Positions 55,210 to 64,000 of a stretch of 64,000 nt of DNA are shown here, in pieces. The position numbers and the translations under genes are program-made. The stretch covers positions 2,914,001-2,978,000 of the forward strand of contig NZ_JRMH01000001.1 in NCBI RefSeq assembly GCF_000803315.1. The letters run 5' to 3'. How positions within the stretch are numbered: position 1 is the first letter of the stretch; every line of letters starts with the position of its first letter. The notes beneath the pieces are model-generated. The model searched no databases and had not been told where the DNA came from. It saw only the letters and a list, made by a program, of their open reading frames with translations. The stretch comes from Pectobacterium actinidiae. Lineage in GTDB: Bacteria > Pseudomonadota > Gammaproteobacteria > Enterobacterales > Enterobacteriaceae.

Positions 55210-56298
55210 TTAATAGCGCTCCAGCCAGTGGGCGTAAGGCGCGGGTAGCGTCCACGAGGCGCGTTCAATGCCCAGTTCGCGTGCAGCCTGATAGCTCCAG
55301 TGCGGGTTCGCCAAATGCGCTTTACCGACCATCACCAGATCCAACTGACCCGATGCCACCGCCTGTTCAGCCAGTTCCGGCGTGCCGAAGCCCCAGGCGG
55401 AAGAAACAGGCAGATCGGCCTGTTCGCGAACCTGTTTAGCAATCGGTCCCATAAAGGCAGGTGCCCACGGAATGTTAGCTTTTGGTGTAGAGAAACCGAT
55501 GCTGACGCTGAGCATATCCAGCCCTGCGGCCTTGAAGCGGCGCGTCAGTTCAATGGATTCCTGCAAGGTTTCTTCATCACGGCCGTCAAATTCAATCACG
55601 CCGAAACGGGCGGTCAGCGGCAGGTGTTGTGGCCACACGTCGCGAACGGCAGCCAGCGTTTCCAACAGAAAACGGCTACGGTTGTCAAAACTGCCGCCGT
55701 ACTGATCGGTGCGTTTGTTGGAATGAGCGGAGAAGAAACTCTGTGCCAGATAGCCGTGAGCAAAATGCAGCTCCAGCCATTCAAACCCAGCGTCCAGCGC
55801 GCGGCGAGCCGCAGCGACAAAATCATCACGAACGCGGGCAATATCTTCCAGCGTCATTTCCTGCGGCTGTTTGGACAGATTCGCGCCGAACGCTTCTGCC
55901 GACGGGGCAATGGTCTGCCAGCCGCGTGAGTCGCCAGCAGGAATGTGGTCGTCACCTTCCCAGGGAATATTGGCGCTAGCTTTGCGTCCAGCATGCGCAA
56001 TCTGAATTCCCGGCACGGAGCCTGCATCCTTAATGGATTTAGCGACCTTGGCGAACGCCTGCGCCTGCTCATCGTTCCAGATACCCGTGCAGTGCGGGGT
56101 GATGCGGCCTTCGGGTGCAACAGCCGTCGCTTCCACGATAACCAACCCGGCACCACCGCGCGCTAGCGAGGCATAATGCACCTGATGCCATTCGTTGATC
56201 AGGCCATCATTTGCGGAATAGGTACACATTGGTGGAACGGCAATGCGGTTGCGTAACGTAATGTCTTTCAGTTTGAAGGGTTGAAACAGTGCGGACAT
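55210..56298 (-). CDS. NADH:flavin oxidoreductase, old yellow enzyme (NamA/YqjM-like)
   Basis: 362 residues; FMN-dependent ene-reductase that reduces activated C=C bonds and some nitro compounds or quinones. Motifs of the YqjM branch: IAVPPMCTYSANDG (Cys25 and Tyr27 of the redox-tuning site), QIAHAGRKASANIPWEGDDH, LHFAHGYLAQSFFSAHSNKR, and C-terminal VMVGKAHLANPHWSYQAARE. Divergent from the ArsR gene; the shared 85-base interval holds a palindrome, so repression by the ArsR protein is likely. Confidence 0.9.
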   Translation of the reverse strand: MSALFQPFKLKDITLRNRIAVPPMCTYSANDGLINEWHQVHYASLARGGAGLVIVEATAVAPEGRITPHCTGIWNDEQAQAFAKVAKSIKDAGSVPGIQIAHAGRKASANIPWEGDDHIPAGDSRGWQTIAPSAEAFGANLSKQPQEMTLEDIARVRDDFVAAARRALDAGFEWLELHFAHGYLAQSFFSAHSNKRTDQYGGSFDNRSRFLLETLAAVRDVWPQHLPLTARFGVIEFDGRDEETLQESIELTRRFKAAGLDMLSVSIGFSTPKANIPWAPAFMGPIAKQVREQADLPVSSAWGFGTPELAEQAVASGQLDLVMVGKAHLANPHWSYQAARELGIERASWTLPAPYAHWLERY

Positions 56299-56334
56299 AA
56301 TTTCCTACCTTGTCTGGTTACTTCGATATTTCGA

Positions 56335-56350
56335 TATTATTCGAATAATA
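56335..56350. promoter_or_regulatory. 16-bp perfect palindrome, candidate ArsR operator
   Basis: TATTATTCGAATAATA at 56335-56350. Upstream TTCGATAT repeats (56323 and 56330) add half-sites. It sits between divergent genes, 36 bases from one start and 33 from the other. Confidence 0.65.
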
Positions 56351-56383
56351 GATTTTAGACAACCCTGACGCTATAATTCGCCC

Positions 56384-56689
56384 ATGAGACCTTTTAAGCA
56401 CCCTACCCCCGATGAGTTTACCCTTGAGCGCGTCCTGTACGCCTTGAGCGACCCCCTGCGCATGGAAATCGTCCGCTGTCTGGCCGTGCAAGGAGAAGCC
56501 ACATGCAGCGAGCTTGACGGGGGGCGCCCGAAATCCAGCGTGTCGCACCATTTTCGCGTCTTGCGTGACTCGGGTCTGCTGCATACCACCAACATCGGTA
56601 CTACGCACATCAACCGACTGCGCCGCAGCGACATGCAACAGCGCTTTCCCGGCCTGCTCGACGCCATTTTGTCTCAACCCGCCGAGTAA
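56384..56689 (+). CDS. ArsR-family transcriptional regulator
   Basis: 101 residues; winged helix-turn-helix: LYALSDPLRMEIVRCLAVQG, CSELDGGRPKSSVSHHFRVL and RDSGLLHTTNIGTTHINRL. The CxC metal-binding box of ArsR (ELCVCDL) is replaced by ATCSEL with a single cysteine, so it senses something other than arsenic or uses a cysteine switch. Regulates itself and the divergent reductase, by position. Confidence 0.85.
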   Translation: MRPFKHPTPDEFTLERVLYALSDPLRMEIVRCLAVQGEATCSELDGGRPKSSVSHHFRVLRDSGLLHTTNIGTTHINRLRRSDMQQRFPGLLDAILSQPAE

Positions 56690-56850
56690 CCTTTCGCACC
56701 AATGGCGGCCTTTCCGCCATTGCACCGCCTCCGTGATTCCAACCTCTCCGCTATTTCAACATTGATGCTTTGCTTTGCATTTCTATGAATATAGCGACCG
56801 CCATTTTTCCATTACTCTGATGCTGATACGGGTTTTATGAGGCGGCGTGG

Positions 56851-58398
56851 ATGGACTACTACATTGGCATTGATATCGGGACCTCAAAGGTCAAATCGGT
56901 GCTATTCGATGCCGATTTCAATGAACGGCTGATTGCGTCAGCCAACACCGTCACCTACTCTCCGCTGCCCGGCTACGCTGAGCAAGATATGTCTCATGTG
57001 TGGGACGGTGTGCTCTCTACCCTGAAAACGCTGGCCGCTTCACCACTGCTACAACAGGGTCGCGTACACGCCATCGGGCTGGCCGGACAAGGTGAAGGCG
57101 TCTGGCTGAGCGATCGTCACGGTCACCCCATCCGGCAGGCCATCCTCTGGAGCGATACCCGCACAGCGGAACAGGTTCATCAGCTTAAACAGCGCCCGAA
57201 TCTGGAAGCAACGCTCTTTCCCGAAACCGGTTCTCCCCTGCTCCCTTGTAACAGCGCGCAGCAGCTACGCTGGCTGGCACAGCATCAGCCGGATGCGCTG
57301 AACGAGGCCGATTACTTCTTTTTTGCCAAAGACTGGGTTCGTTTTCGACTGACGGGACAGGCGAATCTGGAACTGACGGACACCGGTACGTCGCTGCTGG
57401 ATCTGCATAGCGAGACGCTGTCAAAAACCGTGCTGGATAAGCTCGACTTACAGGCGATTAGGCCGCTTTTTCCGCCGTTGCTTTATCCCGATGACATCGC
57501 TGGAACGCTGAGCGATGCCGTCGCCGCACAGACGGGGTTGCCTGCTGGTATCCCCGTTTGTGCAGGCGCACTGGATGTGTCTGCCGCCGCGCTGGGCATT
57601 GGAGCCATTCACGACGGCGACATTTTCACTATTCTCGGCACCACCTGCTGCACCGGCATTGTGTGCCGCGGTTTAACGCAGGTGAGCCTGCAAACCCGGT
57701 TTGTCGCACACGCCTGGCCGGGTCACTATCTCAATCTGTTCGCCATGCAGTCCGGCACGCCAAATATCGACTGGGCGTTGAGCACATTAGCTGACGAGGC
57801 CGATTTTCAGACGATTAACGCCCGTATTTCTCGCGTGCCACCCGGCAGCGGCGGCGTCTTCTATCAGCCTTACCTTAATGGTGAACGCGCACCGTTTTAC
57901 AGCACATCGGCACGGGCGGGATTTTTTGGTATCGAACAATCCACGACTAACGCGCATTTACTGCGCGCGGTCTTTGAGGGGCTCGCCTACGCGATTACCG
58001 ATTCGCTCAGCGGCTATCCTGCCCACGGCGATCTCTACATCGCCGGTGGCGGTGCGGCCTCAGCGACTTGGCTGCAAATCATCGCGGACTGCACTGGACG
58101 GCGGGTGATCGCCAGTTCGGTCAAAGAGCTCAGCGCTTGCGGTGCCGCTCGCCTTGCCGCCCTGTCCATCGGAGAAAGCGCCAACGTGGTTCCCGCAGCC
58201 AACGCGCAGGCGTCGACGTTTCTCCCCGATGCCGACGCCCATCGGCAGTATCAGACACTGTTTCCGGTTTTTCGCCAACTGCGCGACCAGCTACAGCCGC
58301 TCTGGCAGGCACGGGCTCAGGCGCTTAGTGCGTTAGACCATCAGAGCGCAGCACACTTGCACACGGTACCTACCTCACAGGAAAGTATTGCTTCATGA
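56851..58398 (+). CDS. FGGY-family carbohydrate kinase
   Basis: 515 residues: FGGY N-terminal phosphate motif IGIDIGTSKVKSVLFDADFN, catalytic Asp in CAGALDVSAAALGIG (GDxxxA position), ILWSDTRT substrate loop, and C-terminal FEGLAYAITDSLSGY and IAGGGAASATWLQIIADCTG. Closest in feel to xylulokinase/YgcE/LsrK/YoaC-type kinases. Its stop overlaps the dehydrogenase start by four bases (ATGA), so the two act together. Substrate unknown; a pentulose, deoxysugar or tetronate are all possible. Confidence 0.87.
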   Translation: MDYYIGIDIGTSKVKSVLFDADFNERLIASANTVTYSPLPGYAEQDMSHVWDGVLSTLKTLAASPLLQQGRVHAIGLAGQGEGVWLSDRHGHPIRQAILWSDTRTAEQVHQLKQRPNLEATLFPETGSPLLPCNSAQQLRWLAQHQPDALNEADYFFFAKDWVRFRLTGQANLELTDTGTSLLDLHSETLSKTVLDKLDLQAIRPLFPPLLYPDDIAGTLSDAVAAQTGLPAGIPVCAGALDVSAAALGIGAIHDGDIFTILGTTCCTGIVCRGLTQVSLQTRFVAHAWPGHYLNLFAMQSGTPNIDWALSTLADEADFQTINARISRVPPGSGGVFYQPYLNGERAPFYSTSARAGFFGIEQSTTNAHLLRAVFEGLAYAITDSLSGYPAHGDLYIAGGGAASATWLQIIADCTGRRVIASSVKELSACGAARLAALSIGESANVVPAANAQASTFLPDADAHRQYQTLFPVFRQLRDQLQPLWQARAQALSALDHQSAAHLHTVPTSQESIAS

Positions 58399-59423
58399 AA
58401 ATCGTATTTACCGCCGAATATGGTGGCAGCCTTGATGCCTTTCAGGCGCTGGGGGAGTTGGTGGTAGACGGTTGGGCTATCGGTCAGCCCAAACTGAGCG
58501 AAGCGGCGCTGATTTATCTGGCGGAGAACGCCGACGTTATCGTCACCAGCTATGACGATATTACCGCCCGCGTCATTGAGGCTTGCCCTCACCTGCGGCT
58601 CATCGCCTGTACCCGCGCCAACCCGGTCAACATCGATATCGAGGCCGCGCGCCGTCGGGGAATCCCGGTCCTTTACACGCCCGGGCGCAATGCCGATGCC
58701 GCAGCAGAATTAACGCTGGCGCTGATGCTGAATGCCACACGCCACATCCCTCAGGCCCATAGCGCGCTCAAACGCGGTGAGTTCACGCGCGAAACCCACA
58801 GCGCCACACAGACGCAGGCCGGATTACGTCAGGATGTGGTGTGGGACGTAGACCAGCACAGCCCGTATGAAGTGTTCAAAGGCGGCGAACTGCGTAATAA
58901 GACGCTCGGCATTATCGGCTATGGCAGTATCGGTCATCGGGTCGGGAAGCTTGCGCGCGCCTTCGGTATGCAACTGCTGATTGCGGATCCGTACGTCGCC
59001 GCCGAAGAGATCGACGAACCGGGCATTCGCAAAACCACGCTGGACGAGCTGTTTTCGCAGTCCGATTTCGTCAGCCTGCACCTGAACAGCACACCGCAGA
59101 CCAAAGGGTTGGTCAACCTCGACAGGCTCAGAACCATGCGCCCCAACGCCTATCTGATCAACACCTCGCGTGCCGCCGTCGTTGTCGAAGCCGATCTGAT
59201 CGCGGCGCTACGCGAAAAGTGGCTGGCAGGTGCCGCACTTGACGTTTATGACAGCGAGCCGCTCTGGCGTCATCACCCGTTTATTACCGAATTTGATAAC
59301 GTGGTACTCACACCGCACATTGCCGGCGCGACGCGGGAGACGCTGGTGAAACACACCGCGATGATCGCCGCCGATCTACAGCGGTTCATTCGCGGCGAAC
59401 CGCTGCTTTACGAATGGAAATAA
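58395..59423 (+). CDS. D-2-hydroxyacid dehydrogenase (PGDH-like, YoaD-type)
   Basis: 342 residues; NAD-dependent. GIIGYGSIGHRVGKLARAFG is the Rossmann loop, YLINTSRAAVVVEADLIA holds the catalytic Arg, LDVYDSEPLW the Glu, and LTPHIAGATRETL the His. The N-terminal part has CTRANPVNIDIEAARRRGIP as in phosphoglycerate dehydrogenases. In Bacillus subtilis a similar pair, yoaC (FGGY kinase) and yoaD (dehydrogenase), occurs in an S-box-controlled operon; that supports joint work on one substrate. Confidence 0.87.
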   Translation: MKIVFTAEYGGSLDAFQALGELVVDGWAIGQPKLSEAALIYLAENADVIVTSYDDITARVIEACPHLRLIACTRANPVNIDIEAARRRGIPVLYTPGRNADAAAELTLALMLNATRHIPQAHSALKRGEFTRETHSATQTQAGLRQDVVWDVDQHSPYEVFKGGELRNKTLGIIGYGSIGHRVGKLARAFGMQLLIADPYVAAEEIDEPGIRKTTLDELFSQSDFVSLHLNSTPQTKGLVNLDRLRTMRPNAYLINTSRAAVVVEADLIAALREKWLAGAALDVYDSEPLWRHHPFITEFDNVVLTPHIAGATRETLVKHTAMIAADLQRFIRGEPLLYEWK

Positions 59424-59439
59424 ACGCGGCACCGATCGA

Positions 59440-59493
59440 GTAGGTCAACGTCTCCTAGTAGGTCAGCACCTCCTAATAGGTAGGCGCTTCAGC
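59440..59493. repeat. 18-bp imperfect tandem repeat at convergent gene ends
   Basis: Units GTAGGTCAACGTCTCCTA (59440-59457) and GTAGGTCAGCACCTCCTA (59458-59475), with a decayed third (59476-59493). It covers the stop of the PfkB gene, so repeat expansion may have remade that C-terminus. Confidence 0.65.
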
Positions 59494-60414
59494 CATAAAC
59501 CGCTGCGTATGTTCCCAGTCAATCACGCCCGCATCGGAGCCCAGTCCGGTAGCCACCAGCCCTGACACCGCCGAACCGAGCTGGCAGGCCTGTTCCAGAT
59601 CCCAGCCTTTCGCCAGACCAGCAATAAAACCGCCACAGTAGCTGTCGCCGCAGCCCGTGGTATCCGATACCGCCACGCGGTAGGCTGGGATGTGCAACGT
59701 GATATCCTCGCTGAACACGTAGGACCCTGCCGCGCCGGCTTTGAAAATACAGGTGCTAACGCCGCGATCGAGAAAGAAAGCCGCAATGTCTGTCGGCTGA
59801 GTCAGGCCGGAGATAAACGCGGCCTCCTCCAGCGACGGCATAAAGTAGTCCACATCCGGCAGCAGCGGTGTCAGCAGAGACAGCGTCTCCGCATTCGGTG
59901 CAATCAGGTCAAAACTGGTCGTCAACCCTTTGGCTTTGGCGTGGCGAAGCAGACGCGCGCTCTGCCCCTGATCCATTTTCGCCAGCAGCCCTGTACCGCC
60001 GTGGTGCAAGAAACGCGCGTTACACACGGCGTCAAAATCCCGCTCGTCGATGAACAGGTGATCTGACGCCCCGCGATAGTGTAGCGCCGGACGCTCACCG
60101 TCTGGGCGAATAGTCAGAATGGTCGCCGAGGTCGACGCCGCCGTCGTTCTCTGAACCAGAGAGCAGTCGATACCCAGTTTGCGATAGGTCGCCAAAATAA
60201 AATCGGCTTTTTCATCCTCACCGAGGCAGGCCGCCGTCGCCGTGCGGATACCCAATTTAGCCGCGTTCATCGCCGCACCGCTGGCCGTCCCGGCAGGGTT
60301 AAGGCGAATCTCATCAATAAAGTGGACGCCGCCGCCTTCAGGCAAACCGCTCACCGGCCTCCCAGCAACATCCAGAATAGTTAACCCAACAAAAACTGCA
60401 TCAAACTGACTCAC
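59473..60414 (-). CDS. PfkB-family sugar kinase
   Basis: 313 residues: N-terminal VFVGLTILDVAGRPVSGLPE, GTASGAAMNAAKLGIRTATA, and C-terminal anion-hole/catalytic motif VSDTTGCGDSYCGGFIAGLA (catalytic Asp). Ribokinase-like, for sugars or nucleosides. Last gene of the transporter operon, 43 bases after the permease, so it probably phosphorylates the transported compound or its product. Confidence 0.88.
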   Translation of the reverse strand: MSQFDAVFVGLTILDVAGRPVSGLPEGGGVHFIDEIRLNPAGTASGAAMNAAKLGIRTATAACLGEDEKADFILATYRKLGIDCSLVQRTTAASTSATILTIRPDGERPALHYRGASDHLFIDERDFDAVCNARFLHHGGTGLLAKMDQGQSARLLRHAKAKGLTTSFDLIAPNAETLSLLTPLLPDVDYFMPSLEEAAFISGLTQPTDIAAFFLDRGVSTCIFKAGAAGSYVFSEDITLHIPAYRVAVSDTTGCGDSYCGGFIAGLAKGWDLEQACQLGSAVSGLVATGLGSDAGVIDWEHTQRFMAEAPTY

Positions 60415-60457
60415 GCTTGCTCCTTCAGATTCTGTTTTTTATTCGTGTTCGATTCAT

Positions 60458-61456
60458 TTACTGCCGCTGGCGCAGCCGCCCTTGCAGGAAAGAGAGCGCC
60501 AGCGCCAGTACCAAAATCACACCGCTCAGCGCATCTTTTACGATAAAGTTCAGCCCCATCAGATTCAAACCGTTGGCGATCATGCCGAGAAACAGTACGC
60601 CGATTAGCGTCCCAGACACATTCGGTCGCCCCTGCGCATGAAACGCGGTACCGATGAAAACGGCGGCAATCGCGTCCATCAGGTAAGCCTGTCCGGCCAG
60701 CGGCGTAAACTGCCGCAGATTGGCGGATAACACGACGCCGCCGATGGCGCACGTCACCGACGTGACAATCAGCAACCAGAACATCGTGCGCCGCACGTTA
60801 ACGCCGGCAATCAGCGCCGCTGGCGCATTCACCCCCATCGCATGGATACGTTTACCCGCAACCGTCCGTTCAAATAACAGGTAATAGGCAAACCACAGCA
60901 CCGCGACAATCACGATCGGCACCGGAATGCCCCACAGGTCACCCACAGCCAGCTCGTGGTACTGCGGTGCCATCCGGCGGTAAGCGATCGGCCCGCCGCC
61001 CTCGGTGTAAATGCGTTCAATACTGCTGCCGATAAACCAGGTTCCCAGCGTTGCCAGGAATGGCTTAATTCGACAATGAATAATCAGTACCGCATTAACC
61101 AACCCGACCAGCGCACCACCCGCCAACGCGGCCAATACCGCAGCCTGCCACGGCAGACCATAGACTTTGAGTGCCACCAACGCGAAGGCGGCGCCAAAGT
61201 CCAGCGCAACGCCCACCGACAGATCGATCCCACCGGCCGTCACCACTAGCGTCATGGCCAGCGCCACAATCAACAGCACGGCGCTACCTTGCAGCAGATT
61301 TCCCCAGTTGCCTAACGTCAAAAATATTGGGTTTTGCAGCGAGAAAAACACCAGAAAAGCCAGCAGAATGACCAGAAAACCATAGCGGATAAAGAACGAC
61401 AGTCCCAGTCTGCCGCCCGGCAACGCGGGCTGCGCCGCCAAAGAAGAACTTTTCAC
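60458..61456 (-). CDS. Ribose-type ABC transporter permease 1
   Basis: 332 residues, RbsC family with about nine helices: VTAGGIDLSVGVALDFGAAF (family motif), CRIKPFLATLGTWFIGSSIE, GVNVRRTMFWLLIVTSVTCA, AAVFIGTAFHAQGRPNVSGT. Start overlaps the upstream permease stop by four bases. Confidence 0.88.
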   Translation of the reverse strand: MKSSSLAAQPALPGGRLGLSFFIRYGFLVILLAFLVFFSLQNPIFLTLGNWGNLLQGSAVLLIVALAMTLVVTAGGIDLSVGVALDFGAAFALVALKVYGLPWQAAVLAALAGGALVGLVNAVLIIHCRIKPFLATLGTWFIGSSIERIYTEGGGPIAYRRMAPQYHELAVGDLWGIPVPIVIVAVLWFAYYLLFERTVAGKRIHAMGVNAPAALIAGVNVRRTMFWLLIVTSVTCAIGGVVLSANLRQFTPLAGQAYLMDAIAAVFIGTAFHAQGRPNVSGTLIGVLFLGMIANGLNLMGLNFIVKDALSGVILVLALALSFLQGRLRQRQ

Positions 61457-62445
61457 GCGTGACTCCTTTGCCTGCGTAGCGAAGCGGCGGCGAGCACCAC
61501 CAGAATCAGTACGCCCTTAATCGCGCCGACCCAGAAGATATCAACTCGCAGCAGCGCCAGACCGTTCGACAGGGCGTTCACCAGCAGCGTGCCCAGCAAT
61601 GCCCCCCAGATGGTGACCACCCGACGGCGAGAGAACGCCGCGCCAAGAAACGTCGCCAGTACCATCTCTAACAACAGCGGTTCTGCCGTGCCGGGCGAAC
61701 TGCCGGATCCTTGCGCTACCAGCGTCAGCGAGGCCAGTGCCGCCGCCAATGCACCTAACAGATACGAACCAATAACCAGCGGCGTGTGGGAAATGCCCGA
61801 CAGCTGCGCCGCTTCGCGGTTTCCACCAGCGGCCTGCAAATGCTGACCCCAGCGGCTATGGTGAACGATAAACTGAAATAAGAGGAAGACCAGCAGCATG
61901 AACCAGACCGCCAGCGGCAAACCCAGCAGAGTGCTATCACGAAACGCCACAATCACCGGATCGCTCACGCTGATGCGCCGCTGCTGGGTCAGCAAATTGG
62001 TGAGCCCGATAACGGCTACGGAACAGGCTAATGTCGCCAACAGCGGCGGTAGCCGAATCGCCACCACCAGCGCCGCATTCACCGCGCCTGCTAATAACGC
62101 CGCCCCTGCCACGTACACAATCAACCACGAATAGCTGATATCCGCGTTCGTCAAACCGTCGCTGATTATCGCTACGGCAAGTACCGCAATCGCGGGCAGC
62201 GAGAGATCGATACCGCCAGAGACAACATCATCACCGCCGCCCGTAATGACGCAGACTAGCCCGAAGCACAGGATCGCCAGCGGCGCGCTTTGCCGCAAAA
62301 TAATGGTGATGTTTTGCCAACTGAGAAAATAAGGCGCACTCAGGCAGAGGAATAGCAGCAGCGCCGCAAACAGTAGTAAGGGAATATGATTGAAAAGTCG
62401 GGCTACACGCGGCGTCGAGCGGAGGGATTGTAGGGCGCGAGTCAT
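61453..62445 (-). CDS. Ribose-type ABC transporter permease 2
   Basis: 330 residues, same family: VITGGGDDVVSGGIDLSLPA (motif with two extra residues), IRLPPLLATLACSVAVIGLT, AAGGNREAAQLSGISHTPLV, ATFLGAAFSRRRVVTIWGAL. Together with permease 1 it would form a heterodimer, as in LsrCD. Start overlaps the ATPase stop by four bases. Confidence 0.88.
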   Translation of the reverse strand: MTRALQSLRSTPRVARLFNHIPLLLFAALLLFLCLSAPYFLSWQNITIILRQSAPLAILCFGLVCVITGGGDDVVSGGIDLSLPAIAVLAVAIISDGLTNADISYSWLIVYVAGAALLAGAVNAALVVAIRLPPLLATLACSVAVIGLTNLLTQQRRISVSDPVIVAFRDSTLLGLPLAVWFMLLVFLLFQFIVHHSRWGQHLQAAGGNREAAQLSGISHTPLVIGSYLLGALAAALASLTLVAQGSGSSPGTAEPLLLEMVLATFLGAAFSRRRVVTIWGALLGTLLVNALSNGLALLRVDIFWVGAIKGVLILVVLAAASLRRQRSHA

Positions 62446-63989
62446 ACCGCCTCCTGCGTTCGGCCGCTGCTGGTCAACGCCAGCAGACTATCCAGCGAGA
62501 GGAGTTCCGTCGGCACATCGGCGATGAGCTCACCACGCCACATCACCAGAATGCGATCGCAAAGCCCCAGGAGTTCGCCGTCATCACTGGAAGAGACAAT
62601 AACAGCTCGCCCTTCTGCCGCGAGCTGTCGGGTAAGCTGATAAATTTCCGCTTTCGCGCCAATATCGACGCCCAGCGTCGGTTCATCAAGAATAAATAGC
62701 CGGGTATCGGTCTTTAGCCAGCGCGCCAGTATCACCTTCTGCTGGTTGCCGCCGCTTAAATTACGCACAGGAACGCTGACATCGCGCGGCCGGATATCCA
62801 GCGTCTGCGCCAGATGAGTCGCCTGCGCTACCGCTTGCTTACGCCGCAGCCAACCGCGCCAGGCTACCGCAGGTAAAGAAGCCAGATTGATATTGTCCGC
62901 CACCGATAGCGGTAAAATCAGCCCGTCATGACGACGATCGCGCGGCACCAGCGCCATTTTCTGTGCGATGGCCTGTACCGGAGAATGTGGTCGCAGCGTC
63001 TGACCATTGATCGCAATATGTCCCTCACGGGCGGGCGAAATACCATAGAGTGCATCAATCAGCGCCTCACGCCCCGAGCCTAACAGCCCTGCTATGCCAA
63101 CGATTTCTCCCGCCGCGACCTGAAAACTAATCGGCTGGAAATGTTGTCGATCCGTCAGTTGTTCAACCTGTAGCAAAGGCGTCTCACTTCTCTCTGTCTT
63201 TCGTTTCCCGTCAAACAGGCTAGCAATCTCCCGTCCCACCATCAGGCGAATCATTCCATCGATATCCTTCGTCTCAGGATTTTCCAGCGTCGTCACGCCC
63301 TTACCATTGCGTAACACGGTGACGCGATCGCAGATATCCGCAATTTCATTGAGATAGTGGGAAACATAGATAATGGCGATGCCGCGCTGTTTCAGCGTCT
63401 GGAGCATATGCAGTAGTTGCGTGGCTTCACGCGCCTCCAGCGGCGCGGTCGGTTCATCAAACACCACCAGCCGCGCCTTACCATCAATCAGTGCCCGCGC
63501 AATCTGTACCAGTTTACGTTGCGCCAAACTTAAATCCCGAATCAGCAGGTTGGCATCTATCGATAAATTGAACGTGTGTTGAAAAAACTGTTCCGTTTCA
63601 CGCCGCATCGCCCGACGATCGACACCTCGCCAACGGCTCACCATTTCCTGCCCGAGAAACACCGATTCCGCCACGGTAAAATGGGGAATCAGATGCAGTT
63701 CCTGATGGATAAAACGAATGCCGTGCGCGTGAATAACCGCTGGCGTCACGGCGGTCAGCCGCTGTCCATCGATAGCAATCTCACCGCTGTCTGCGGCATA
63801 GACCCCAGCCAGCACCTTGATTAAGGTCGATTTCCCCGCGCCGTTTTCCCCAATCAGGCCAAGAATTTCTCCCGGCCGAACCGTTAGTGATACGTTGTCC
63901 AGCGCGGAAATCCCCGAGAACTGCTTGCTGATATGCGTCATTGCCAAACCGCCGCCGGACGGCGACGGGGCTGAGTGATATCCCGACAT
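62442..63989 (-). CDS. Ribose-type ABC transporter ATPase (RbsA-like)
   Basis: 515 residues with two nucleotide-binding halves. First: GLIGENGAGKSTLIKVLAGV, signature LSLAQRKLVQIARAL, Walker B LVVFDEPTAPLE. Second: degenerate Walker A GIAGLLGSGREALIDALYG, signature LSGGNQQKVILARWL, Walker B LFILDEPTLGVDIGAKAEIY. This is the standard sugar (CUT2) arrangement. ATG at 63989 is close to the window end. The periplasmic binding protein is likely encoded just beyond it. Confidence 0.9.
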   Translation of the reverse strand: MSGYHSAPSPSGGGLAMTHISKQFSGISALDNVSLTVRPGEILGLIGENGAGKSTLIKVLAGVYAADSGEIAIDGQRLTAVTPAVIHAHGIRFIHQELHLIPHFTVAESVFLGQEMVSRWRGVDRRAMRRETEQFFQHTFNLSIDANLLIRDLSLAQRKLVQIARALIDGKARLVVFDEPTAPLEAREATQLLHMLQTLKQRGIAIIYVSHYLNEIADICDRVTVLRNGKGVTTLENPETKDIDGMIRLMVGREIASLFDGKRKTERSETPLLQVEQLTDRQHFQPISFQVAAGEIVGIAGLLGSGREALIDALYGISPAREGHIAINGQTLRPHSPVQAIAQKMALVPRDRRHDGLILPLSVADNINLASLPAVAWRGWLRRKQAVAQATHLAQTLDIRPRDVSVPVRNLSGGNQQKVILARWLKTDTRLFILDEPTLGVDIGAKAEIYQLTRQLAAEGRAVIVSSSDDGELLGLCDRILVMWRGELIADVPTELLSLDSLLALTSSGRTQEAV

Positions 63990-64000
63990 AGCCTTACTTC

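Overview
The window looks like chromosome of a soft-rot enterobacterium, most likely Pectobacterium or a close relative (inference). The grounds are a YjjA-type DUF2501 protein, LpxL/LpxP-type acyltransferase, Dpp-type and His/Glu-type ABC operons, an NdvB-like glucan synthase, and a palindromic intergenic repeat (47508-47630) of a kind I remember from Pectobacterium, Serratia and Yersinia genomes. No rRNA, tRNA, CRISPR array or complete insertion sequence was recognised.

Layout. 1-5.9 kb: C-terminal two thirds of an NdvB-like cyclic beta-1,2-glucan synthase, cut by the window edge. 5.9-7.8 kb: small hypothetical genes and a lipid A acyltransferase. 7.8-11.5 kb: a decaying oxidoreductase island. 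It holds a trace of an alcohol dehydrogenase, a LysR gene, an aldo-keto reductase killed by a frameshift and a stop, a second aldo-keto reductase whose middle 471 bp is inverted in place, and an NTF2-like remnant. 12.1-29.1 kb: a surface-protein export locus. It contains a periplasmic adaptor, a GAF-like/HlyD membrane adaptor, a PqqD-like/M50 metalloprotease/HlyD fusion, a secreted collar-domain protein, a 3220-residue protein with a DUF4347 domain and 16 Ig-like repeats, and a TolC-family outer-membrane lipoprotein. It has no ABC-exporter ATPase and the giant protein has no RTX repeats, so it is not a textbook type I system. This is the best candidate for an undescribed system.

29.4-34.2 kb: DUF2501 protein, a gene remnant, a divergent LepA (EF4) paralogue behind a structured leader, and a SulP transporter. 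34.2-50.8 kb: peptide and amino-acid utilisation. It includes a Dpp-like ABC transporter with an M20 amidohydrolase, a second M20 dipeptidase with an alpha/beta hydrolase and an enolase-superfamily enzyme, an MmgE/PrpD protein, a polar amino-acid ABC transporter, and a class IV aminotransferase-like protein that lacks the expected PLP lysine. 50.9-56.7 kb: a PEP mutase/isocitrate lyase-family enzyme, cystathionine beta-synthase plus gamma-lyase (reverse transsulfuration), a hairpin-rich non-coding element, and an old-yellow-enzyme reductase divergent from an ArsR regulator across a perfect 16-bp palindrome. 56.8-64 kb: an unassigned sugar or polyol locus. A FGGY kinase and a 2-hydroxyacid dehydrogenase converge on a PfkB kinase and a ribose-type ABC transporter (two permeases and one ATPase). 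Its binding protein is not in the window.

All calls come from reading the sequence and remembered family features; no database search was run.
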